NCBI RefSeq assembly: GCF_024172095.1 | Contig: NZ_JAMZDX010000006.1 | Location: 682,001-746,000 of the forward strand | Reading direction: 5' to 3' | Length of the DNA stretch: 64,000 nucleotides | DNA from: Kitasatospora cinereorecta | GTDB lineage: Bacteria > Actinomycetota > Actinomycetes > Streptomycetales > Streptomycetaceae | Shown here: piece by piece, positions 25,324 to 34,529 of the stretch | Layout of the letters: each line of letters starts with the position of its first letter | How positions within the stretch are numbered: position 1 is the stretch's first letter | Notes under the pieces: generated by a model | The model's input: only the letters and a program-made list of their open reading frames with translations | Told to the model about the DNA's origin: nothing | Database searches by the model: none | Made by a program: the position numbers and the translations under genes

Positions 25324-25405
25324 AGAGATCTGATCCTTGCCCGCTTGCTCTCGCTTGCGAACAAGACAGATCGTACTGCATGTCGACCCCCAGGTCGAAC
25401 CAGCT

Positions 25406-28400
25406 CTACAGGGTCGCCGCCGCGGCCTCCATCGCCTTCAGGATGCGCTTCTCCGAGACCGGGCTCGGGGTGCCCAGACCCTGGGCGAAGAAGCTCACCC
25501 GCAGCTCCTCGATCATCCAGCGGATCGCCCGGATCTCCGGCGAGGGCTCCCGCCCGGCCGGCACCCGGGCCAGCAGCTCGCCGTACGCCTGCTGGACCGC
25601 CTGGACCTTCTGCAGGTGCTGCAGGTCCCGCTGCGGGTGGTTGGGCAGCGCCTCCAGCCGGCGGTCCACCGCCAGCAGGTAGCGCTTCAGGTCGGGCAGC
25701 CGCTGCCAGGTGGTGTCCGTCACGAAGCCCGGGTGGACCAGCGAGGTCAGGTGCAGCTTCACGTCGTTCACCGCGGTCAGCAGCACCGGGCTGGAGACCG
25801 ACTTCAGACGGCTGGACGCCTTGTGGAAGGCGATCAGCGCGGTGGCCGTCTTCAGCGTGGTGTCCGCCGACAGGTCGTACAGATCGGCCCGGACCTTGTC
25901 GTACAGCGCGGTGAACGCGGCCTCGTCCCACGCCGGGCCGCCGTGCAGCGCCATCAGCCGGTCGGTGGCGGCCGCCACCACATCCTCGAACAGGGCCGGG
26001 ATCGAGCCGTGCGGGTTGTACGACAGGGCGAGCTTCGCCTGGTTGCCCAGACGCCCCTGGATCGACTTGGCCGGCGAGTTGACCTGGAGCATCAGCAGCC
26101 GGCGGGTGCCCGCCCACATGGCCCGCTCCTGGGCCTCCGGGGTGTCGAACAGCCGGATCGCCACCGCGTCCTTCTCGTCCACCAGCGCCGGGTAGGCGCG
26201 CAGCGAGTGGCCCCGCGAGCGCTGCTCGAAGGTGCGCTGCAGGGTCGGCAGGTCGGCCGGCCAGGCGGTCAGCCCGGAGCGCTCGATGCCCTGCCCGGAG
26301 GCCGCACTGGAGAGCGTCGCGCTCAACTTGGGCTGGAGCTTCAGCCGCAGCTCCTCCAGGTCCTTGGACTCGGCCAGCTTCCGCTTGCCGTCCACCACCC
26401 GGAAGGTCACCTTCAGGTGGTCCGGCACCCGCTCGTCGTCCCACGCCTCCGGCGGGATCGGGATGGCCGCCATCCGGTGCAGCACCCGTTCCAGGGTCGG
26501 CAGCAGCGGCTCCTGACGGTCCTTCATCTCGCGCAGGGCGGCCCTGGCGAAGTCCGGGGCCGGGACGAAGTTGCGGCGGATCGCCTTGGGCAGCGCCCGG
26601 ATGTAGGCCGTCACCAGTTCCTCGCGCAGGCCCGGGATCTGCCAGTCGAAGCCCTCGGAGGTCACCTGGTTGAGCACCGGCAGCGGGATGTGGACGGTCA
26701 CGCCGTCCGCGTCGCTGCCCGGCTCGAACTGGTAGGTCAGCCGGAACCGGAGCTTGCCCTGCTGCCAGTGGTCCGGGTAGTCGGCCTCGGTGACGCCGTC
26801 GGCCGACTCGTTGATCAGCATCGACTTCTCGAAGTTCAGCAGGTCCGGCTGGTCGTGCCGGGCCTTCTTCCACCAGGAGTCGAAGTGCCGGGTGGAGACG
26901 ATCTCCTCCGGCAGCCGGGCGTCGTAGAAGTCGAAGAGGGTCTGGTCGTCCACCAGGATGTCCCGGCGGCGGGCCCGGTTCTCCAGCTCCTCCACCTCGG
27001 AGAGCAGCTTGCGGTTCTCGCCGAAGAACTTGTGGTGGGTCTCCCAGTCGCCCTCGACCAGCGCGTTGCGGATGAACAGCTCGCGGCAGAGCTCCCGGTC
27101 GATCCGGCCGTAGTTGACCTTGCGCTGGGCGACGACCGGCATCCCGTACAGGGTCACCTTCTCGTACGCCATCACCGCGCCGGCCTTCTTCTCCCAGTGC
27201 GGCTCGCTGTAGCTGCGCTTGATCAGGTGGCCGGCGAGGGGCTCGACCCACTCGGGATCGATCTTGGCGTTGATCCGCGCCCACAGCCGCGAGGTCTCGA
27301 CCAGCTCGGCGGACATCACCCAGCGCGGCGGCTTCTTGAACAGCCCCGAGCCCGGGAAGACCGCGAACCGGGCGCCGCGGGCGCCCGCGTACTCGCGCTT
27401 CTCCACGTCGAACAGGCCGAGGTGGGAGAGCAGACCGGAGAGCAGCGCCTGGTGGATCCGGTCGGCGTCCGGCTCGGCATCGGGGAGCGGCTCGTCGATC
27501 GTCACGCCGAGCTGCTTGGCGACCGTGCGGAGCTGGGTGTAGACGTCCTGCCACTCCCGTATCCGCAGGTAGTTCAGGAACTCGGTCTTGCACATCCGGC
27601 GGAACGCCGAGGAGGACAGCTCCTTCTGCTGCTCCCGGACGTACCTCCACATCGCGAGGTAGGAGAGGAAGTCGGAGGTCTCACTGTTGAAGCGGCGGTG
27701 CCGGTCGTCGGCGGCCTGGCGCTTCTCGGCGGGCCGCTCGCGCGGGTCCTGGATGGACAGCGCGGCGGCGATCACCATCACGTCGCGGACGCAGCCCAGG
27801 CGGTCGGCCTCCAGCACCATCCGGGCCATCCGCGGGTCGACCGGCAGCTGGGCGAGCTTGCGGCCGAGCGGGGTGAGCCGCTTCTTCGGGTCCTTCTCCT
27901 CCGGGTCGAGCGCGCCCAGCTCGTGGAGCAGGTGGACGCCGTCCCGGATGTTGCGGGAGTCCGGCGGGTCCAGGAACGGGAAGGCGGCGATGTCGCCGAG
28001 GCCCGCGGCGGTCATCTGGAGGATCACCGAGGCCAGGTTGGTGCGCAGGATCTCCGCGTCGGTGAACTCGGGGCGGGAGAGGAAGTCCTCCTCCGAGTAC
28101 AGCCGGATGCAGATGCCGTCGCTGGTACGGCCGCAGCGGCCCTTGCGCTGGTTGGCGCTGGCCTGGCTGACCGCCTCGATCGGGAGGCGCTGGACCTTGG
28201 TGCGGTGGCTGTAGCGGGAGATCCGCGCCGTACCGGGGTCGATCACGTACTTGATGCCGGGGACGGTGAGCGAGGTCTCGGCGACGTTGGTGGCCAGGAC
28301 GATCCGGCGGGAGTTCGAGCGCTGGAAGACCCGGTGCTGCTCGGCGGAGCTCAGCCGGGCGTAGAGCGGCAGGACCTCGGTGAACTTGAGTTTGAGCCGG

Positions 28401-29365
28401 TTCAGCGCGTCGGCGGTGTCGCGGATCTCCCGCTCGCCGGAGAGGAACACCAGGATGTCGCCCGGGCCCTCCGCCTGCAGCTCCTCCACCGCGTCGCAGA
28501 TCGCCTGGATCTGGTCGCGGTCGCGATCGACGTCCTCGTCCTCGGTGGCGTCGTCGTCCAGCAGCGGCCGGTACCTGACCTCGACCGGATAGGTGCGGCC
28601 GGAGACCTCGACGATCGGGGCGTCGCCGAAGTGCTCGGCGAACCGCTCCGGGTCGATGGTGGCCGAGGTGATCACGACCTTGAGGTCGGGGCGCTTGGGC
28701 AGCAGCTGCTTCAGGTAGCCGAGCAGGAAGTCGATGTTGAGGCTGCGCTCGTGCGCCTCGTCGATGATCAGGGTGTCGTACTGGCGCAGCTCCCGGTCGG
28801 TCTGGATCTCGGCCAGCAGGATGCCGTCCGTCATCAGCTTCACCAGGGTGTCCTGGCCGACCTGGTCGGTGAAGCGCACCTTCCAGCCGACCGCCTCGCC
28901 CAGCGGCGTCGCCAACTCCTCCGCGACGCGCTCGGCGACCGTACGGGCCGCGATCCGGCGCGGCTGGGTGTGGCCGACCAGGCCCTTCACCCCGCGGCCC
29001 AGCTCCAGACAGATCTTCGGGATCTGGGTGGTCTTGCCGGAACCCGTCTCCCCCGCGACGATCACCACCTGGTGGTCGCGGATCGCCGCCAGGATCTCGT
29101 CCTTCTTCTGGCTGACCGGCAACTCCTGCGGATACCGGATCGCCGGCACGGCGGCACGGCGCTGCTCCACGCGCAGCTCCGCCGCGGCCACGTCCGCCGC
29201 CAGCTCGGCGGCGACCTTGGCGCGGGCCTCGGGGCTGCGGACGCGGCGGGTGCCGTCCAGCCGGCGGCCGATCCGCTGCTGGTCGCGCAGCATCAGATCG
29301 GGCAGCCTGGCGGCCAGCTCCCCGATGGTGGGCGCATCGGAGGGCTGGGCTACGGGAGAACTCAC
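25406..29365 (-). CDS. hrpA: DEAH-box ATP-dependent RNA helicase HrpA
   Basis: A very large RNA helicase of ~1319 residues, the usual HrpA length. It has the SF2 motifs: Walker A GETGSGKTTQIPK, DEAH in LIIDEAHERS, SATI in VITSATIDPE, and motif VI QRKGRCGR. Helicase-associated and OB-like domains follow, then the long C-terminal DUF3418 region typical of HrpA. In other bacteria HrpA acts on mRNA and stalled ribosomes. The GTG at 29365 has GAGGG 9 nt upstream; the ATG at 29374 lies right against that site, so GTG is preferred. Next to bldC, as in S. coelicolor. Confidence 0.95.
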   Translation of the reverse strand: MSSPVAQPSDAPTIGELAARLPDLMLRDQQRIGRRLDGTRRVRSPEARAKVAAELAADVAAAELRVEQRRAAVPAIRYPQELPVSQKKDEILAAIRDHQVVIVAGETGSGKTTQIPKICLELGRGVKGLVGHTQPRRIAARTVAERVAEELATPLGEAVGWKVRFTDQVGQDTLVKLMTDGILLAEIQTDRELRQYDTLIIDEAHERSLNIDFLLGYLKQLLPKRPDLKVVITSATIDPERFAEHFGDAPIVEVSGRTYPVEVRYRPLLDDDATEDEDVDRDRDQIQAICDAVEELQAEGPGDILVFLSGEREIRDTADALNRLKLKFTEVLPLYARLSSAEQHRVFQRSNSRRIVLATNVAETSLTVPGIKYVIDPGTARISRYSHRTKVQRLPIEAVSQASANQRKGRCGRTSDGICIRLYSEEDFLSRPEFTDAEILRTNLASVILQMTAAGLGDIAAFPFLDPPDSRNIRDGVHLLHELGALDPEEKDPKKRLTPLGRKLAQLPVDPRMARMVLEADRLGCVRDVMVIAAALSIQDPRERPAEKRQAADDRHRRFNSETSDFLSYLAMWRYVREQQKELSSSAFRRMCKTEFLNYLRIREWQDVYTQLRTVAKQLGVTIDEPLPDAEPDADRIHQALLSGLLSHLGLFDVEKREYAGARGARFAVFPGSGLFKKPPRWVMSAELVETSRLWARINAKIDPEWVEPLAGHLIKRSYSEPHWEKKAGAVMAYEKVTLYGMPVVAQRKVNYGRIDRELCRELFIRNALVEGDWETHHKFFGENRKLLSEVEELENRARRRDILVDDQTLFDFYDARLPEEIVSTRHFDSWWKKARHDQPDLLNFEKSMLINESADGVTEADYPDHWQQGKLRFRLTYQFEPGSDADGVTVHIPLPVLNQVTSEGFDWQIPGLREELVTAYIRALPKAIRRNFVPAPDFARAALREMKDRQEPLLPTLERVLHRMAAIPIPPEAWDDERVPDHLKVTFRVVDGKRKLAESKDLEELRLKLQPKLSATLSSAASGQGIERSGLTAWPADLPTLQRTFEQRSRGHSLRAYPALVDEKDAVAIRLFDTPEAQERAMWAGTRRLLMLQVNSPAKSIQGRLGNQAKLALSYNPHGSIPALFEDVVAAATDRLMALHGGPAWDEAAFTALYDKVRADLYDLSADTTLKTATALIAFHKASSRLKSVSSPVLLTAVNDVKLHLTSLVHPGFVTDTTWQRLPDLKRYLLAVDRRLEALPNHPQRDLQHLQKVQAVQQAYGELLARVPAGREPSPEIRAIRWMIEELRVSFFAQGLGTPSPVSEKRILKAMEAAAATL

Positions 29366-29596
29366 TGCGGGCATCCCTCTAGGTTGCAAGGAGGTACGGG
29401 CTGGGCGCACCTCGGTTTTCGAGCGCCTCCAGTGTCACAGGCCCGCAGCACGGACGGCCAACGGGGACGCGACGCGGATTTCGCGCACCGCCGGGAGCGG
29501 CTGCGGGGTCCGCACCGGGGACGGCGGGGGCGGTTTTCGGTCGGGGCCGGATTCGGGCGGTGTCGGGCCGGTGGGGCGGCCGCTAGGGTGCGTCGC

Positions 29597-30400
29597 ATGG
29601 GTGGGGACTTCGACCGTCATGAGCGGCGGATGTGGGCGGGCAGTGCCGAGGCGTACGCGGGGACCTTCGGGTTGCTGTGCGCCGGGGCGGTGCCGGAGCT
29701 GGTGGCGGCGGCCGCGGTGCGGCCGGGGGCGCGGGTGCTGGACGTCGGCACCGGGCCCGGGACGGTGGCCGCCGAGGCCGGGCGGCGCGGGGCGCGGGTG
29801 GCGGCGGTGGACGCCGAGCCGGGGATGCTGGAGCTGGCGGCGGCCAACGCGCCGGAGGCGGAGCTGTACTGCGCGGCGCTGCCGACGCTGCCGTTCGCGG
29901 ACGGCGCCTTCGACGCGGCGCTCGGCAACTTCGTGGTGAACCACGTCGAGGAGCCGGTGGCGGCGCTGGCCGAGCTGCGCCGGGTGGTCCGGCCCGGCGG
30001 GCGGACCGCGGTGACCGTCTGGGACACGGCGGTGGGCGCGCAGGCGATGGGCCTGTTCAGCCGGGCGATGGACGAGGCGGCGATCGAGCGGCCGGCCTTC
30101 CCCCGGCTGCCGGTGGACTACGAGCGGACCACCGAGGGCCTGGCCGGCCTGCTGGACGAGGCGGGCTGGTCGGAGGTGGAGTGTCGGAAGGTGTCCTGGA
30201 CCCACCTGGTCGACCCGCAGGAGTGGTGGCGCGGCCCGGCCGAGGGGGTGGCCAACCTGGGGCTGGTGGTGCGCGGGCTGGAGCCGGAGGCGTACCTGGG
30301 GATGAAGGCGGCGTACGACCGGCTGGCGGCCGCCGAGGCGGGACCGGACGGCCTGCTGCGGGTGCCCGCGGTGGCGCTGCTGGCCACGGCGGTGCGGTAG
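29597..30400 (+). CDS. class I SAM-dependent methyltransferase
   Basis: A protein of 267 residues in the UbiE/Methyltransf_11 style. Motif I VLDVGTGPGTVAAEAG binds SAM, AVDAEPGMLELA gives the acidic ribose-binding residue, and GNFVVNHVEEPVAALAELRRVVRPGG covers motifs II and III. It is divergent from hrpA with ~230 bp between. It has no obvious partners, so the substrate is unknown; small molecules are usual for this subfamily. Confidence 0.85.
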   Translation: MGGDFDRHERRMWAGSAEAYAGTFGLLCAGAVPELVAAAAVRPGARVLDVGTGPGTVAAEAGRRGARVAAVDAEPGMLELAAANAPEAELYCAALPTLPFADGAFDAALGNFVVNHVEEPVAALAELRRVVRPGGRTAVTVWDTAVGAQAMGLFSRAMDEAAIERPAFPRLPVDYERTTEGLAGLLDEAGWSEVECRKVSWTHLVDPQEWWRGPAEGVANLGLVVRGLEPEAYLGMKAAYDRLAAAEAGPDGLLRVPAVALLATAVR

Positions 30401-30516
30401 CGGCGCCGGTACTCCCTGCCAACCGGGTGGTCGGATAACCTCATTGGTGCCGTGTCAGGCGGACCGGGTCGGTCCGGCGGCACCGGTTGGGTTCGAACCG
30501 TACGGGGGAGTGGGCC

Positions 30517-30861
30517 ATGGGGCTGTGGGACGACGTCACCAATCTCGCCGGAGATGTGGTCAAGGTCGGTGAGGACCTGGTCATGGCACCGGCGCAGATC
30601 GCGCACTGGGCGCTGGGACAGATGTTCGGCGACGCGGACGGCGAGCTGGGCCGGATCGCGGGCGAGCTGGCCGAGTTGGGCAAGCAGGTGGACGGACTCG
30701 GCCAGGAGGTCGGCCGGACCCTCGGCGGACTGCACTGGCACGGTGCGGCGGCCGACGCGTTCACCTCGCACGCGCAGGGCCGGATGAAGGAGCTGAACGG
30801 CGTCGCCGACGAGCTCGCCGAGCTGAGCCAGGCCGTGAAGCGCCTGGCCGACGTGCTCTGA
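30517..30861 (+). CDS. WXG100-like small helical protein
   Basis: A 114-residue, nearly all-helical protein. Two long amphipathic helices flank a turn with LHWHGAAADAF, which fits the WxG signature of ESX-type WXG100 proteins secreted as helical hairpins by type VII systems. The first ~35 residues (LWDDVTNLAGDVVKVGEDL) extend the usual 100-residue form. The ATG at 30517 follows GGGGGAG. No ESX machinery genes are nearby, so it may act with a system elsewhere or be an orphan. Confidence 0.65.
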   Translation: MGLWDDVTNLAGDVVKVGEDLVMAPAQIAHWALGQMFGDADGELGRIAGELAELGKQVDGLGQEVGRTLGGLHWHGAAADAFTSHAQGRMKELNGVADELAELSQAVKRLADVL

Positions 30862-30887
30862 GCCCGAGCGGACCGGCGGGAACGCCG

Positions 30888-30920
30888 AACGCCGCGCGCC
30901 CTGGCGGGCACGCGGCGTTC
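30888..30920. terminator. terminator between the WXG100-like and hydrolase genes
   Basis: GAACGCCGCG and CGCGGCGTTC form a 10-bp stem between two convergent genes. Confidence 0.8.
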
Positions 30921-30951
30921 CGGGGGGCCCTGTGGGGCCGCAGACGGGGCG

Positions 30952-31731
30952 TCAGTCCTTGAGCAGGAAGCCCTTGACCAGCTCGACGTACTCGGCGCCC
31001 TTCTCGAAGACCACCACGTGGCCGCTGTCCAGCTCCACGTAGGTGCTGCCCTGGACGGCCTCGGCCAGCTCGCGGTGCAGCTCGACCGGGACGGTGTGGT
31101 CCTTGCCGCAGCCGACGACCAGGGTCTCCGCCTCGATCTTCGGCAGCAGGTCGCGGATGTCGGTGCGCAGGTTGACCTCGATGTGGCGCAGCGCGCCCTC
31201 GCTGGGCTGGTTGCCCTTGACGATGGCCTCGACCTGCTCGGGGCCGATCATGGCGAGGAAGTCGCGGCTGAAGGCGGTCAGGGTGCCGAAGCGGCCGAAG
31301 GCCTCCGCGTCGCCCCGGGTGGCCTTCCAGGTGGTCATGTGGTTGCTGAGGTAGGCGTCGTCCGGACGGGTCCAGCCGGCGGTCAGCACCAGGCGGCGGA
31401 CCAGGTCGGGGCGCAGGGCCGCGACGGTGGCCGACACCACGGCGCCGAGCGAGAAGCCGACCAGGTCGACCGGGCCGTCGCCGGCGTCCTCGATCACGCC
31501 GATGATCTGCGCGGCCAGCTGCTCGACGGTGAGCTCGCCGCCGTCGTCCGTGGTCTCGCCGCAGCCGGAGAAGTCGGGGAGGATCACGGTGCGGCTGTCG
31601 GTGAAGTTCTCGGCGAGGTGGCCCCAGGTGCCCTCGGCGCCGAAGCCGGTGCCGTGGACGAAGACCAGGCCCGGGCCGGTGCCGTTCACCCGGTAGTGCA
31701 CGTTGGCGTTGCCGGCGGAGACGGTAGGCAT
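30952..31731 (-). CDS. alpha/beta hydrolase
   Basis: A protein of 259 residues with the alpha/beta hydrolase fold. The oxyanion region is FVHGTGFG, the nucleophile elbow is GFSLG, an acidic residue sits in VVGCGKDHTVP, and the catalytic His is in LDSGHVVVF. The substrate is unknown. It lies 128 bp downstream of an exporter gene on the same strand and may have its own promoter. The grouping with an exporter and a quinone reductase suggests a small detoxification unit (inference). Confidence 0.85.
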   Translation of the reverse strand: MPTVSAGNANVHYRVNGTGPGLVFVHGTGFGAEGTWGHLAENFTDSRTVILPDFSGCGETTDDGGELTVEQLAAQIIGVIEDAGDGPVDLVGFSLGAVVSATVAALRPDLVRRLVLTAGWTRPDDAYLSNHMTTWKATRGDAEAFGRFGTLTAFSRDFLAMIGPEQVEAIVKGNQPSEGALRHIEVNLRTDIRDLLPKIEAETLVVGCGKDHTVPVELHRELAEAVQGSTYVELDSGHVVVFEKGAEYVELVKGFLLKD

Positions 31732-31859
31732 GGTGGTTGTACTCCTTCGGGGTGTGGTGTCGTTGTCCATTCAAACCGGCGGCGGCGCCGATCGGTCGGC
31801 CACGACCGAGAGAGTGTCAGGTCGGGCCGCCACCGGTCCGGACGGACGGGTGGTGCGGG

Positions 31860-33329
31860 TCAGGAGCCGGCAACCAGCACCGGCTCCTCGGCCGGCGCCT
31901 CGGCGGCCGGCGACTGCTCGGGGCCGCGCTCGAAGTTGAGCGCGACCAGGATCAGCAGCACGATGCCGGCGGTGGCGACGAACACCGCGGTGCGCAGGCC
32001 GTCGGTGGTGGCGGTGCGCAGCGCCTCGCCGGTCAGGCCGGCGGTGCCGGAGTTGGCGATGGCGACCAGCACCGCGAGGCCGACCGCGCTGCCGACCTGC
32101 TGGCCGGTGGAGACGATGCCGGAGGCGATGCCCTGCTCGTACGGGTGGACGCCGGTGGAGGCGGCGGCGAACATCGTGGTGAAGATGACGCCCTGGCAGA
32201 CGCTGAGCACCACCAGGCCGGGCAGCAGCGCGACGTAGCTGCCGTCCGGCGCCATGGCGAGGGCCATCGCGGCGGTGCCGATCGCGCCCAGCACGAAGCT
32301 GCCGATCAGGGTGGAGCGGATGCCGAAGCGGGTGGCGATCCGGCCGCCCAGCATCGAGCCGAGGAAGCCGCAGACCATCGGGATGAGGAAGGCGTTGCCG
32401 GTCTCCATCGCGCTGTAGCCGTGCACGGTCTGGAAGTAGACGGTGAGGAAGTACAGCAGGGTGCCGAAGGTCGCCATGAACAGGAACGTGGTGACCACGC
32501 CGGTGGACAGGTTGCGGTTGCCGAACAGCCGCAGCGGCATCAGCGGGTCGGCGCTGCGCGACTCGATCACCAGGAACGCGGCGACCAGGGCGAGGCCGGC
32601 CACGGCGGTGGTGAGGATCAGCGGCGAGGTCCAGCCGGAGGTGGGCGCCTGGACCAGGGTGAAGACCACCAGGGTGGCGCCTACGGTGGCGGTCAGCGCG
32701 CCGGGCAGGTCGAAGGTGCGGCCCTTCTCGCGGGCGCCGTCCGGGCTGATCAGGGAGAAGGCGAGCAGCGCGGCGCCGCCGGCCAGCGGGACGTTGACAT
32801 AGAAGACCGCCTGCCAGCCGAAGGCCTCGGTGAGCACACCGCCGAGCAGCGAGCCGATGATCATGCCGGAGGCGCCGGCCGCGGCCCAGACCGACAGCGC
32901 GCGGTTGCGCTCGCGGCCCTCGGCGAAGCTGGTGACCACCAGCGCCAGGGTGGCCGGGAACAGGAAGGCACCGCCGAGGCCCTGCACCGCCCGGGCGCCG
33001 ATCAGCAGGCCGGGACCGGAGGCCAGGCCGCCGACCAGCGAGGAGACCGCGTACAGCCCGAGGCCCAGGACGAACATCCGGCGGCGGCCGAACAGGTCGG
33101 AGGCGCGGCCGCCGAAGAGCAGGAAGCCGCCGAAGGCGACGGCGTAGGCGCTGACCACCCACTGCAGGTTCTGCGCGGAGAAGCCGAGGCCGCTGCCGAT
33201 CTCGGGGAGCGCCACGTAGACGATGTTGTAGTCGATGGAGACGATCAGCTGGGCGAACGCCAGCAGGGCCAGGAGCAGGCCCGGGCGGCGCTGCCCGGAC
33301 GCCTGGACGGCGCCGTCGGACGGGGACAT
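31860..33329 (-). CDS. MFS drug/proton antiporter, DHA2 (14-TM) type
   Basis: A membrane exporter of 489 residues with about 14 hydrophobic helices. The cytoplasmic loop 2-3 motif GGRASDLFGRRR and the later motif C-like GASGMIIGSLLGGVL are diagnostic of DHA2 antiporters such as those for actinorhodin, puromycin and biocides. The ATG at 33329 follows GAAAGGC. 32 bp separate it from the quinone-reductase gene, so they are probably cotranscribed. It could export a metabolite or give resistance; no regulator gene adjoins it. Confidence 0.9.
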   Translation of the reverse strand: MSPSDGAVQASGQRRPGLLLALLAFAQLIVSIDYNIVYVALPEIGSGLGFSAQNLQWVVSAYAVAFGGFLLFGGRASDLFGRRRMFVLGLGLYAVSSLVGGLASGPGLLIGARAVQGLGGAFLFPATLALVVTSFAEGRERNRALSVWAAAGASGMIIGSLLGGVLTEAFGWQAVFYVNVPLAGGAALLAFSLISPDGAREKGRTFDLPGALTATVGATLVVFTLVQAPTSGWTSPLILTTAVAGLALVAAFLVIESRSADPLMPLRLFGNRNLSTGVVTTFLFMATFGTLLYFLTVYFQTVHGYSAMETGNAFLIPMVCGFLGSMLGGRIATRFGIRSTLIGSFVLGAIGTAAMALAMAPDGSYVALLPGLVVLSVCQGVIFTTMFAAASTGVHPYEQGIASGIVSTGQQVGSAVGLAVLVAIANSGTAGLTGEALRTATTDGLRTAVFVATAGIVLLILVALNFERGPEQSPAAEAPAEEPVLVAGS

Positions 33330-33361
33330 GGTGTGCCTTTCTGTGGTGAGGGAGGGCCGGC

Positions 33362-34342
33362 TCAGAGATCGGTGCGCAGCACGGCCCGCTTGCCGTTCAA
33401 CTCGCCCCGCTCCAGCCGGAGGTGGGTCTCGGCGGCGGCGCTCAGCGGCAGCCGCTCCAGCACCCGGGGGCGCAGCCGCCCGCCGAGCAGGGCCCGGTTG
33501 ATCGCCCCGGCCGCCTCGGCGAGCTCGGCGGAGGTGGCGTGCGAGATGACGAACCCGCGGATCGAGCCGTCCTTCATGTAGAGCTGTCCGGCGGGCAGCA
33601 CGGGGGTGGACCGCGCGCCGGCCAGCAGGACGATCCGGCCGCGCGGCGCGAGCAGCTCGACCGCGCCGGTCAGGTCGTTGGCGCCGGAGGTGTCCAGGTG
33701 GACGTCGACGCCGTCCGGGCAGGCCGCGCGCAGCCGGGCGGCGAGCTCGGGGTCGCGGTAGTCGAGCACCTCGGCGGCGCCCAGGCCCCGGCAGTACTCG
33801 GCGTCCTCGGCCCGGGCGGTGGCGACCACCCGTGCCCCGGCCCCGGCGGCGAGCACCACCAGGGCGCTGCCGACGTTCCCGGCGGCGCCGGCGACCAGCA
33901 CCGTCTCGCCCGCGCGCAGCCGCCCGTGGGTGAACAGCGCCAGGTACGCGGTCGCGGCCGGGTGCACGGTGGCGACCGCCTCGTCCTCGTCCACCCCCGG
34001 GGGGAGGTGGTAGAGCCGGTCGGCGGACACCACGGCCTGCTCGGCCGCCGCACCCTGCCGGCCCTCGTGGCCGAGGCTGTTGCTCCACACCCGGTCGCCG
34101 ACCGCGAACCCGGCGGCGCCGGGGCCGGCCGCCGCCACCGTGCCGACCAGGTCGCGGCCGACCACGAACGGGAACGCGACCGGCGTACGGAACACCCCGG
34201 AGCGGACGAAGGTGTCCACCGGGTTGACGGAGACCGCGGCGACATCGACCAGGACGTCGGTCGGGCCGGGGACGGGGGCGGGCAGGTCACCGTGGCGGAT
34301 GTTCGCCGGGGGACCGAGCCGCTCGATGAAGGCTGCACGCAT
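33362..34342 (-). CDS. zinc-independent NADPH:quinone reductase-like protein (MDR family)
   Basis: A medium-chain reductase of 326 residues. The N-terminal GroES-like domain has VSVNPVDTFVRSGVF. The NADPH-binding domain has LVAGAAGNVGSALVVLA, the AxxGxxG form of zeta-crystallin/quinone oxidoreductases, and no zinc cysteines. Likely one- or two-electron reduction of quinones or enones. It is the first gene of the unit running to the DHA2 exporter. It is divergent from the acyltransferase gene with ~187 bp of shared promoter space. Confidence 0.88.
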   Translation of the reverse strand: MRAAFIERLGPPANIRHGDLPAPVPGPTDVLVDVAAVSVNPVDTFVRSGVFRTPVAFPFVVGRDLVGTVAAAGPGAAGFAVGDRVWSNSLGHEGRQGAAAEQAVVSADRLYHLPPGVDEDEAVATVHPAATAYLALFTHGRLRAGETVLVAGAAGNVGSALVVLAAGAGARVVATARAEDAEYCRGLGAAEVLDYRDPELAARLRAACPDGVDVHLDTSGANDLTGAVELLAPRGRIVLLAGARSTPVLPAGQLYMKDGSIRGFVISHATSAELAEAAGAINRALLGGRLRPRVLERLPLSAAAETHLRLERGELNGKRAVLRTDL

Positions 34343-34529
34343 GAGCCCGATCCTGCGACAGCCCGGGGCGGCCGCGCCGAAATTACCGCATCGTTCGTCA
34401 ACTCCCTTCTCCCGAACGGGAAGCCCGACGCGGAGCCGACTTGACGCAGTGCCGCGGGGATCCGGGCGGCCGGCGGCCGCGGCCGGTACTCCTATCCCCG
34501 TCGCCACCACATCTGTAAGGACGGATCCC

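Noticed and set aside
25337..30400. A 1687-codon plus-strand open frame antisense to hrpA, and similar long frames opposite most genes (for example 234-2471 and 57376-60321)
   Set aside because: These are mirror frames produced by strong third-position GC bias; they give Arg/Pro/His-rich or Gln/Val/Leu/Asp-rich translations with no domain, and the opposite strand carries clear family motifs.
30517..30861. Type VII secretion locus
   Set aside because: Only one WXG100-like gene is present; no EccC, EccD or mycosin gene was found in the window.
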